NCBI GenBank assembly: GCA_004322325.1
Contig: SCTP01000339.1
Coordinates: 1 to 12,604, forward strand
From: Gammaproteobacteria bacterium
Lineage (GTDB): Bacteria > Pseudomonadota > Gammaproteobacteria > DSM-16500
DNA: 12,604 bases
Reading direction: 5' to 3'
Position 1 is the first letter of the stretch. Each line of letters opens with the position of its first letter. The notes under the pieces are model-generated. The model was not told where the DNA came from and searched no databases. It saw nothing but the letters and a program-made list of their open reading frames with translations. This document shows positions 1 through 6,618 of this stretch, piece after piece. The position numbers and the translations under genes are program-made.

Positions 1-9
1 TCAATACCC

Positions 10-2265
10 ATGACGGAAAATACCGATTTTCGCATTATAGTCATTGATGATAACCCCGCTATTCATCATGATTTTATTAAAATTTTAACCGCAACCACCG
101 AATCAGGCTTAGATGTCGTGCGAGCAAAAATGTTCGGCAAAAAAGAAGAGGAGTTTGCCTTGCCAAAATTCCAAATCGATACCGCCTCCCAAGGCCAAGA
201 AGGCGTCGAACGAATTAAAACTGCCATGCAGGAAAATTACCCCTATTCCCTCGCCTTTGTCGATATCCGTATGCCGCCCGGCTGGGATGGCATTGAAACG
301 ATCAAACATATCTGGTCGTTAGATAAAGATATACAAGTCGTGATTTGCACCGCTTATTCCGATTATTCCTGGGAAGATACCGTCGCTCATTTAGGCAAAA
401 CCGATAATTTACTCATTTTGAAAAAACCTTTCGATAACGTCTCCGTCCGACAATTAGCCTGCGCCCTCACGAAAAAATGGCAATTGCTACAAGACACACG
501 AAAATTTACCTCTTCCTTAAAACAACAAGTCAACGACCGCACCTTATCCTTACAAAAATCACTCTCTTTAGTCAAAGCAACGTTAGAATCTTCCGATGAA
601 GGCATTATTGTCATTAGCAATGAAGGAAAAATTGTCGATTATAATCAAAAATTCTGTGGGATGTGGGACATTCCTCAAGCAATTATTGATAGTAAGAGCG
701 AGAAAAAACTTCAAGCCTACATGCAAGATCAATTGGTCGAACCGGGAAATTTTAGTAATTGGCTAAAATCCCTTCATGAACGATCCGATGCCATTAATAT
801 CGACATCATTCGATTCAAAAACGGTAAAATACTTGATTGTTATTCTCAACCACAAAAATTAAATGACCAAATTGTCGGCCGAGTATTAAATTTCCGCGAT
901 GTCACTGAACGCATCCATCTCGAAAACGAATTACAATATCAAGCCAAACACGATGCTTTAACTGGACTACCTAATCGCGTCATGCTATTAGAAAAAGCAC
1001 GTGAATTGATTAAAAAATCCGAAAAAAATAATACCTTACTCGCTGTCATGTTTATCGATTTAGATCGCTTTAAATTAGTTAATGATAGCCTAAGCCACGC
1101 CGCCGGTGATGAATTACTCCGTGCCACCGCAACACGACTTCAAGCGGTGATAGGTGAAGGAGATATACTTGCTCGATTAGGTGGAGATGAGTTTGTTATT
1201 TTGATCACTAACGTGAAAAATAACGAAGAAATTATTAACAAAGCAAGTATATTTATGAAAGTATTTCAGCAACCTTTCCACTTGGCTGAACGACACGTCA
1301 CTATCACAGGCAGTATCGGGATCAGTATTTTTCCAACAGATGGTAAAACCATGGATATTTTAATGCGCAACGCCGATGCAGCCATGTATCATGCCAAAGA
1401 ATTAGGTTCCAATAATTTTCAGTTTTACACAGTAGAAATGAATGAAAAAAGCTTGCAGAAACTTGATCAAGAAATGCAACTTCGGCAAGCAATGAAAAAT
1501 GGAGAACTATTACTGCATTATCAACCCCAATTTGATTTAAATAATGAAAAATTAATTGCCGCCGAAGCCTTACTCCGCTGGCAACATCCTCAAAAAGGGT
1601 TATTGCTACCCATTGATTTTGTACCTTTAGCAGAAGAAACGGGATTAATTGTTCCCATTGGTGAATGGGTCATCAGAACTGCTTGCAAGCAAAATAAAGA
1701 ATGGCAAAAGGCTGGTTTTCCACCCATTCGAGTGGCAGTTAACATTACCGCGCAACAGTTGAAACAACAAAATATTGTTGATGTCGTCCGGTCTATTTTA
1801 AATGAAACAGAGTTAAAACCCGAATCTCTTGAATTAGAACTAACTGAAAATATTATTATCAGCAGCGCAGAAATCATCAGAACCGTTACTGCATTGAAAG
1901 AGTTAGGTATCACCATCGCTATCGATGACTTCGGTACCGGTTATTCAAGTTTAAGTTATCTTAAAAACCTGCCGTTAGATCGCTTAAAGATTGATAGCTC
2001 TTTCATCCAACATATTCAATCCGAAAAAGATGATGAAGTGATTATTCGCGCCATTATTGCTGTTGCCAAAAATCTAAAATTAGAAGTATTGGCAGAAGGC
2101 GTCGAAACAAAAAATCAATTGAATTTTCTTAAAAAACAACAATGCGATGAAATACAAGGATTTTATTTTAGCAAGCCATTAAGCGTCACCGACATGGAAA
2201 GATTGTTTACGCATCCAGAAAGTAAAAAAGATATTTTATCAACGTCCGAATCAAAGGGTTCTTAA
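10..2265 (+). CDS. Response-regulator cyclic-di-GMP enzyme (REC-PAS-GGDEF-EAL)
   Basis: Probable cytoplasmic bifunctional enzyme that makes and/or degrades cyclic-di-GMP under phosphorylation control. An N-terminal receiver domain (about residues 7-155) has the acidic pair D13/D14, phospho-acceptor D85, T114 and K139. A charged insert (about 31-55) separates its first helix from strand two. A short helical linker leads to a PAS domain (about 185-300). The GGDEF domain (about 305-470) keeps an intact GGDEF at 391-395. The allosteric RxxD I-site appears lost: D385 is present but the Arg position is G382. The EAL domain (about 485-735) keeps E519, N578, E613, D639/D640, K660, E696 and Q716, so phosphodiesterase activity is expected. 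No membrane segment is seen. The reading frame is open to the window edge and no ribosome site is visible in the nine bases before this ATG, so the true start could lie upstream. Domain calls are firm; which activity dominates is unknown. The gene is visibly more A/T-rich than the housekeeping genes. Confidence 0.93.
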   Translation: MTENTDFRIIVIDDNPAIHHDFIKILTATTESGLDVVRAKMFGKKEEEFALPKFQIDTASQGQEGVERIKTAMQENYPYSLAFVDIRMPPGWDGIETIKHIWSLDKDIQVVICTAYSDYSWEDTVAHLGKTDNLLILKKPFDNVSVRQLACALTKKWQLLQDTRKFTSSLKQQVNDRTLSLQKSLSLVKATLESSDEGIIVISNEGKIVDYNQKFCGMWDIPQAIIDSKSEKKLQAYMQDQLVEPGNFSNWLKSLHERSDAINIDIIRFKNGKILDCYSQPQKLNDQIVGRVLNFRDVTERIHLENELQYQAKHDALTGLPNRVMLLEKARELIKKSEKNNTLLAVMFIDLDRFKLVNDSLSHAAGDELLRATATRLQAVIGEGDILARLGGDEFVILITNVKNNEEIINKASIFMKVFQQPFHLAERHVTITGSIGISIFPTDGKTMDILMRNADAAMYHAKELGSNNFQFYTVEMNEKSLQKLDQEMQLRQAMKNGELLLHYQPQFDLNNEKLIAAEALLRWQHPQKGLLLPIDFVPLAEETGLIVPIGEWVIRTACKQNKEWQKAGFPPIRVAVNITAQQLKQQNIVDVVRSILNETELKPESLELELTENIIISSAEIIRTVTALKELGITIAIDDFGTGYSSLSYLKNLPLDRLKIDSSFIQHIQSEKDDEVIIRAIIAVAKNLKLEVLAEGVETKNQLNFLKKQQCDEIQGFYFSKPLSVTDMERLFTHPESKKDILSTSESKGS

Positions 2266-2280
2266 GACAGGAAGACCAGT

Positions 2281-3885
2281 ATGTTAGATCAATTTTTTCA
2301 ACTTGCTCCACTACCTGCCGATCAAATGAAGGGATGGTATGATATTCGATTGGTTATTTTGTCATACATCGTCGCCACCTCTGCTTCTTATATTGCGCTC
2401 GATATTACCGGACGATTACGAGATCTTAATAATACCGATATCAGTAAAACGCTGTGGCTCATTGGTGGTGCCTTAGCGATGGGAGCCGGTATTTGGTCTA
2501 TGCATTTTATCGGTATGCTCGCCTTCAAAATGTCTATGCCCATGATATACGATCCTTCCTGGACGGCTTTGTCCATGCTCGTCGCGGTCGGCGCTTCTGG
2601 TTTTGCTTTGTTTTTGCTAAAAGCAAGAGTCATTCATCTTTCCAATATCATTTTAGGCGGCATCATTCTGGGTCTTGCCATTGCTGCCATGCATTACACT
2701 GGCATGGAAGCCATGAAAATTAATATGAACATTCACTACTTGCCAGGATTATTCTTTCTCTCTATTCTTATCGCCATTATCGCTTCCGAAGCCGCTTTAT
2801 GGCTGGCGCTAAAAAGTACGCAAGTGGTTCCCGGTGTACGGTTTCGTTTGAAATTTGTGAGCGCCTTTATCATGGGTGCTGCTATCTGCGGCATGCACTA
2901 CACGGGTATGGCTTCCGCTATCTTCACGCCTAAGCTTAATGCAACCGCGGGAACCACTGGCATTAATCCTGAACTTCTGGCGATGAGTATTGCCGTCGTC
3001 ACGTTTATCGTTCTCAGCATTGCCTTTATTGCCTCTACGTACAAAGAATCGTTAAACCAGCAATTATTACTCACTGCCCGCCAAGCAGGGATGGCAGAAG
3101 TCGCCGCCAGCGTATTACATAATGTGGGGAATGTCTTAAATAGTATTAATGTTTCTTCCATGCTGTTGACAGAAAAAATTAGCCAATCAAAATTATCGAG
3201 CCTGATGGAACTGAATCGACTTCTCAAGGAGTATGAAAATAACTTAAGCGGATTTATTAAAGATGAGCGAGGTGCTCATTTTCCTGACTTTATTGAGTCA
3301 CTCACTCAATATTGGCAAAAAGAACAAAACACCTTACTAAGCGAATTACAAATCCTCATTAAAAACGTCGATCACGTTAAAAATATTATTGCCACTCAGC
3401 AAGATTTGAGCCGTGTCACTGAATTTGAACAAGTGATTGCGATTAGTAATGCCCTCGAAGAAGCTTTATTAATTAGCGGCGTTGATAATCCCAAATATTC
3501 TATTCACTTGCGAAAAGAATATGAACGTTTAAAGCCTGTGTTAATTGATAAAGTGAAACTACTGCAAGTGTTAGTGAATTTAATTCAAAATGCGAAAGAT
3601 TCATTCGAGGAGACAGAAAACTATAATAAAACTATCACCATCAAAACCTATAGCCAAAATACTCGTCTTTTTATTCAAGTGAGCGATAATGGTAGCGGCA
3701 TTCCACCAGAGAACCTCGTTCGCATTTTTGCCTATGGCTTCACGACCAAGAAAAGTGGTCATGGGTTCGGCTTACATACGAGTGCTATTTTAGCCAAGGA
3801 AATGGGCGGCTCGCTTACAGTAAGCAGTGAAGGTACAGGAAAAGGGGCAACGTTTACGTTAGAATTGCCGTATAAACCTCAATAA
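2281..3885 (+). CDS. MHYT-domain sensor histidine kinase
   Basis: Inner-membrane sensor kinase, very probably the partner of the receiver protein encoded just upstream. The N-terminal half is a seven-helix MHYT sensor (about residues 22-252) with three motif copies: MHFIGM at 74-79, MHYTGM at 137-142 and MHYTGM at 205-210. In this family the His/Met residues are proposed to bind a metal, probably copper, and sense a diatomic gas or redox state. A cytoplasmic dimerisation region follows, with H280 in the sequence VLHNVGNVLNS as the likely phosphorylated histidine. The HATPase domain has the N-box (N433, N437), G1 DNGSG at 469-473, F-box near 483-490, G2 GHGFG at 493-497 and G3 GTGKG at 518-522. 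No receiver domain is attached. An AGGAAG ribosome site lies six bases before the ATG. The 15-bp gap to the upstream stop indicates one transcript. The actual ligand cannot be read from sequence. Confidence 0.92.
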   Translation: MLDQFFQLAPLPADQMKGWYDIRLVILSYIVATSASYIALDITGRLRDLNNTDISKTLWLIGGALAMGAGIWSMHFIGMLAFKMSMPMIYDPSWTALSMLVAVGASGFALFLLKARVIHLSNIILGGIILGLAIAAMHYTGMEAMKINMNIHYLPGLFFLSILIAIIASEAALWLALKSTQVVPGVRFRLKFVSAFIMGAAICGMHYTGMASAIFTPKLNATAGTTGINPELLAMSIAVVTFIVLSIAFIASTYKESLNQQLLLTARQAGMAEVAASVLHNVGNVLNSINVSSMLLTEKISQSKLSSLMELNRLLKEYENNLSGFIKDERGAHFPDFIESLTQYWQKEQNTLLSELQILIKNVDHVKNIIATQQDLSRVTEFEQVIAISNALEEALLISGVDNPKYSIHLRKEYERLKPVLIDKVKLLQVLVNLIQNAKDSFEETENYNKTITIKTYSQNTRLFIQVSDNGSGIPPENLVRIFAYGFTTKKSGHGFGLHTSAILAKEMGGSLTVSSEGTGKGATFTLELPYKPQ

Positions 3886-3889
3886 CGGC

Positions 3890-4339
3890 TTATTCCACTA
3901 ACTTCAAAAATGGTTTCCCTTTCACGCCTTCCTCTGTATTCACTATCGGTGCGACGTTGTCAGAAACCATCCCTTCGATTCCTTTCAATTGCACGGTACC
4001 AATATTGCTACCCTCATCGCCTTCTTCATCGTCTTCTGCATCAAAGAAAATGCCTTCGCTATTTTCTTCTGCATAAATAGCTAGAATCGCTTTGATGGGT
4101 GCCGCGATAATATGAACAATCCCAGAAAAAGAAGCTTTAAACTCAACTTGCTCACTCACGATTTTAAAATCGCGCACCGCTGCCGGGGAAATATTAAATA
4201 CAATCTCACCGCCTTCCGCAAAACCTTGCGGAATTTTACAGCGCGGATGAGTGGCATCGACCACGAGAATAGGGGTGCAGGTACTGTCAACAATCCACTG
4301 ATAAAAGGCACGTAATAAATAAGGTTTATTCGATAGCAT
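3890..4339 (-). CDS. sspB: ClpXP protease specificity-enhancing factor SspB
   Basis: Adaptor that binds ssrA-tagged proteins released from stalled ribosomes and delivers them to the ClpXP protease. The N-terminal substrate-binding fold is recognisable (PYLLRAFYQWIVDS at 6-19, then VVDATHP, EIVFNISP and ILAIYAEEN). It is followed by a flexible acidic linker rich in Asp/Glu. The C-terminus, GKPFLKLVE, matches the ClpX-binding tail of the family (E. coli ends in ALRVVK). The start is placed at the second in-frame ATG because an AGGGAG ribosome site sits eight bases upstream and the protein then begins like its relatives; this gives 149 residues. The site overlaps the sspA stop, so the two genes are translationally linked. 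The gene converges on the MHYT kinase with four bases between stop codons. Confidence 0.93.
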   Translation of the reverse strand: MLSNKPYLLRAFYQWIVDSTCTPILVVDATHPRCKIPQGFAEGGEIVFNISPAAVRDFKIVSEQVEFKASFSGIVHIIAAPIKAILAIYAEENSEGIFFDAEDDEEGDEGSNIGTVQLKGIEGMVSDNVAPIVNTEEGVKGKPFLKLVE

Positions 4340-4352
4340 GGACGTTTCTCCC

Positions 4353-5006
4353 TTAACCATTTTCTATTTGAGTTAACTTATATAATTCCTGCTCAGCTTC
4401 CGTTAAACTTGCTTGAAATGAATCCCGCTGAAAAACACGATTCGTGTACTTAGTAAACGCTTTAGTTTCCGCCGGTGATAAAGTAATGCCCCAAGCTGGC
4501 AAACGCCAGAAAACCGGTGCAAAACAACAATCCACCAATGTAAATTCGTCACCTAAGAAATAAGAGGAAGAATTAAATAAAGGCAGTAATTGGGCAAGAA
4601 AAACAGACAATTCTTTAGCCGCAGCCCGTGTATCGGCTGCTGTTTTACCTGTTTCTAATTTGCGAATTAAAGGCACCCATTCTCGGTCGAAACGATAAAT
4701 GATTAACCGCGCTTTTGCTCGCGCCACTGGGTACACCGGCATCAAAGGCGGATGGGGAAAACGCTCATCGAGATATTCCGTGATGATATTAGGCTCATAC
4801 AACACTAACTCACGATCGACTAAGGTGGGAACACTGCCGTAAGGGTTAATTTCCAATAACTCTTCCGGCTTACCACGCGTTTCAATATTCACGACTTCGT
4901 AGGAAACGCCTTTCTCCGCTAACACAATGCGCACGCGGTGGCTCAGGATATCCAAAGCCCCGGAGTAAAGCGTCATAACAGACCGTTTATTTGCGACTAT
5001 TGCCAT
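4353..5006 (-). CDS. sspA: Stringent starvation protein A (SspA)
   Basis: Glutathione-S-transferase-fold protein that binds RNA polymerase and supports stationary-phase and stress gene expression; in pathogens it also affects virulence genes. It is 217 residues, close to the family length, and nearly collinear with E. coli SspA. It starts MAIVANKRSVMTLYSG, has the thioredoxin-like segment SVPTLVDREL (58-67), and keeps the surface-pocket motif PHPP at 84-87 followed by LMPVYPVARAK. The C-terminal helical domain contains LVDCCFAPVFWRLP (157-170). No catalytic GST residue is expected in this family. The start is supported by an AAAGGT ribosome site shortly before the ATG. The gene begins 20 bases after the encoded CCA end of the tRNA-Gln gene and lies directly upstream of sspB. 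Confidence 0.95.
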   Translation of the reverse strand: MAIVANKRSVMTLYSGALDILSHRVRIVLAEKGVSYEVVNIETRGKPEELLEINPYGSVPTLVDRELVLYEPNIITEYLDERFPHPPLMPVYPVARAKARLIIYRFDREWVPLIRKLETGKTAADTRAAAKELSVFLAQLLPLFNSSSYFLGDEFTLVDCCFAPVFWRLPAWGITLSPAETKAFTKYTNRVFQRDSFQASLTEAEQELYKLTQIENG

Positions 5007-5026
5007 GTGCTACCTTTCTCTTCTCG

Positions 5027-5100
5027 TGGCTGGGGGACTAGGATTCGAACCTAGGTTAGCGGAGTCAGAGTCCGCGGTCCTACCGCTAGACGATCCCCCA
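5027..5100 (-). tRNA. tRNA-Gln (anticodon CUG)
   Basis: A full cloverleaf folds on the minus strand. The acceptor stem TGGGGGA pairs with TCCCCCA, with the U1-A72 pair typical of bacterial tRNA-Gln. The anticodon stem GCGGA/TCCGC encloses the loop CTCTGAC, giving anticodon CTG (5066-5068), which reads CAG. The T arm is CTAGG, TTCGAAT, CCTAG. The discriminator base is G and the CCA end is encoded. The gene lies 21 bases after the rpsI stop and 20 bases before sspA, with no terminator or convincing promoter of its own, so it is probably processed out of the rplM-rpsI-sspA-sspB transcript. Confidence 0.96.
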
Positions 5101-5121
5101 AATAGGTATAAACAATACGAA

Positions 5122-5514
5122 TTATCGCTTAGAGTATTGTGTGCCTTTACGAGCCTTATGTCGGCCCACTTTCTTACGCTCAACTTCACGGGAGTCGCGC
5201 GTTAAGTAACCTGCTATGCGTAATGCTTGCTTGAGCGATTCATCCGCGTCCACTAAGGCTCGGGAAACACCCAGCCGGATCGCGCCTGCTTGGCCACTAA
5301 TACCACCGCCTTTTACAGTAGCCACCACATCAAAATTGGCTTGTTGATTCGTCACTCCAAACGGTTGGCGTACAATCATACACGCTGTTTCACGGCCAAA
5401 AAATTCTTCTGGACTGCGGCCATTAATGACAATATTGCCCTGGCCTTTTGTTAAAAACACGCGGGCAGTCGACGTTTTACGACGTCCGGTACCATAAAAT
5501 TGCTTAGCTGTCAT
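5122..5514 (-). CDS. rpsI: 30S ribosomal protein S9
   Basis: Small-subunit ribosomal protein whose basic C-terminal tail reaches the decoding centre and contacts P-site tRNA. The 130 residues match the usual length. Hallmarks are [15 protein letters not shown] near the N-terminus, [14 protein letters not shown] in the middle, the glycine-rich [16 protein letters not shown], and the tail [19 protein letters not shown], ending in the universal SKR. An AGGAT ribosome site overlaps the stop of rplM, so translation of the pair is coupled, as is usual for L13 and S9. Confidence 0.98.
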   Translation of the reverse strand: MTAKQFYGTGRRKTSTARVFLTKGQGNIVINGRSPEEFFGRETACMIVRQPFGVTNQQANFDVVATVKGGGISGQAGAIRLGVSRALVDADESLKQALRIAGYLTRDSREVERKKVGRHKARKGTQYSKR

Positions 5515-5523
5515 GTTGTTATC

Positions 5524-5970
5524 CTACTCTGCTTTTTCTTTATCAAGATTCATTTCAATCGGCTGTTGCGCGATATGAGGATGCTCAGCACCGGGGTAAA
5601 CTTTTAATTTACTCAGCATCGCACGGCCTAATGGATTCTTTGGCAACATGCCTTTGATCGCCTTTTCAATGATCCGAGTGGGATCTTTTGCGTGTACTTC
5701 AGCAAATGTTGCTTCTTTTAAGCCACCTGGGTAACCGGAATGGCGACGATAGAGTTTTTCTTCTCGCTTATTGCCTGTCACTTTTATTTGAGCGGCATTT
5801 GTTACTATAACATAATCGCCTGCATCAGCGTGCGGCGTATATTCTGGTTTATGCTTGCCGCGCAATACTTTTGCGATTTGGCTGGCTAACCGGCCAAGTA
5901 CTTTGTCAGTTGCATCAACAAGATACCACTTATGTTCTGTGTTTTCTTCGGTAGCAAAATACGTTTTCAT
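5524..5970 (-). CDS. rplM: 50S ribosomal protein L13
   Basis: Early-assembling large-subunit ribosomal protein that binds 23S rRNA. From the chosen start, MKTYFATEENTEHKWYLVDA, the protein is 148 residues and collinear with E. coli L13 (142), with a few extra C-terminal residues (LDKEKAE). Diagnostic segments are LGRLASQIAKVLRGKHK, EYTPHADAGDYVIV, VTGNKR, GMLPKNPLGRAM and LKVYPGAEHPHIAQQP. An earlier in-frame ATG (ending at 6003) is rejected: it lies within a few bases of the predicted transcription start and adds 11 residues unlike the family. The chosen ATG has AGGAC about seven bases upstream. It is the first gene of its operon. Confidence 0.97.
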   Translation of the reverse strand: MKTYFATEENTEHKWYLVDATDKVLGRLASQIAKVLRGKHKPEYTPHADAGDYVIVTNAAQIKVTGNKREEKLYRRHSGYPGGLKEATFAEVHAKDPTRIIEKAIKGMLPKNPLGRAMLSKLKVYPGAEHPHIAQQPIEMNLDKEKAE

Positions 5971-6016
5971 CGTTAGTCCTATTGGAAGTCCAAAATAACC
6001 CACTTAAAGCGCGAGA

Positions 6017-6045
6017 ATTGTATAGGAACCTGTAAAGACACGCAA
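6017..6045 (-). promoter_or_regulatory. Predicted sigma-70 promoter of the rplM operon
   Basis: On the minus strand a TTGCGT -35 element (6040-6045) and a TACAAT -10 element (6017-6022) are separated by exactly 17 bases. The -10 matches consensus at five of six positions, the -35 at three of six. Transcription would begin near 6010, leaving a leader of about 40 bases before the rplM ATG. It is placed as expected for the head of the rplM-rpsI-tRNA-sspA-sspB unit. It is prediction only. Confidence 0.55.
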
Positions 6046-6142
6046 GGGGTCCGTTCATTACTCTGATAAAAAACACTCGCAAAATTCTATAAAAATGTTA
6101 TTTTATTTAATGTCTTTCTACTTAACTTAGTGAGGAATTGAT

Positions 6143-6553
6143 ATGGCAGTGAAGAAATACAAAATGAAAAGGAAGTCTGGTAATGGGAAAACGGCTGCTT
6201 CTAAAGCAACCACGAAGAAAGCAGCACCCGCTAAACTCCCCGTTATTAAAGAACCTTTGTCCAAGAGCGGCGTGATTAAAACCATCACTGACGTCACTTG
6301 TCTTAACAAAAAAGATGTCGTTGCCGTGATGGAATGTCTGACTCAGGTGATCGAGAAGCACGTTAAATCTGGCGGCCCAGGCACGTTTGTCATGCCAGGC
6401 ATGATGAAGATTACCGTGGTGAAAAAACCAGCTCGCCCAGCACGTAAGGGTATCAACCCATTCACGGGCGAAGAGATCATGATCAAGGCGAAACCAGCTC
6501 GCAAAGCGATCAAGATCAAGGCTCTCAAGAAATTGAAAGAAATGGTTATCTAA
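6143..6553 (+). CDS. HU/IHF-family DNA-binding protein with basic N-terminal tail
   Basis: Probable nucleoid-associated protein of 136 residues. Residues 1-35 form a Lys/Ala/Thr-rich tail (KRKSGNGKTAASK, TTKKAAPAK) resembling histone-H1-like bacterial proteins. Residues about 38-136 resemble an HU/IHF fold: a helical part (LSKSGVIKTITDVTCLNKKDVVAV, shown here as two joined helices) is followed by a beta-arm region with GINPFTGEE at 103-111, equivalent to the HU arm tip RNPQTGKE. P106 would be the DNA-intercalating proline. The extreme C-terminus (KALKKLKEMVI) matches the HU end. The gene is monocistronic, with a GAGGA ribosome site six bases before ATG. Its upstream region (6070-6120) is very A/T-rich, with a possible -10 TATAAA at 6088 but no convincing -35. 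Many AAG codons and a strong terminator suggest high expression. The family call is good; whether it compacts DNA or regulates specific genes is unknown. Confidence 0.85.
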   Translation: MAVKKYKMKRKSGNGKTAASKATTKKAAPAKLPVIKEPLSKSGVIKTITDVTCLNKKDVVAVMECLTQVIEKHVKSGGPGTFVMPGMMKITVVKKPARPARKGINPFTGEEIMIKAKPARKAIKIKALKKLKEMVI

Positions 6554-6572
6554 GCAGTTCAGTGCTCATCCC

Positions 6573-6613
6573 AAAAAATCCCCTCTTTCTACGCAGAAAT
6601 GAGGGGATTTTTT
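6573..6613. terminator. Bidirectional rho-independent terminator (HU gene / glmM)
   Basis: A long hairpin: AAAAAATCCCCTCTTTCT pairs with AGAAATGAGGGGATTTTTT (one bulged base) around an ACGC loop. The A-tract on one side and T-tract on the other let it terminate both the HU-like gene (stop at 6553) and the converging glmM gene (stop at 6619-6621). Confidence 0.93.
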
Positions 6614-6618
6614 CGTTT

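Noticed and set aside
5005..5205. Plus-strand ORF across the tRNA and the end of rpsI.
   Set aside because: It reads antisense through a tRNA and a ribosomal protein gene with no ribosome site; a chance ORF.
5971..6003. Longer rplM ORF from an upstream ATG.
   Set aside because: It adds 11 non-family residues and begins almost at the predicted transcription start; the internal ATG matches L13 and has a ribosome site.
6088..6093. TATAAA as the -10 element of an HU-gene promoter.
   Set aside because: No acceptable -35 at 16-18 bases; the A/T-rich region yields such hexamers by chance, so it is mentioned only in the gene entry.
6122..6361. Minus-strand ORFs opposite the HU-like gene.
   Set aside because: They overlap a well-supported gene and its upstream region, and their composition mirrors the Lys/Ala-rich tail.
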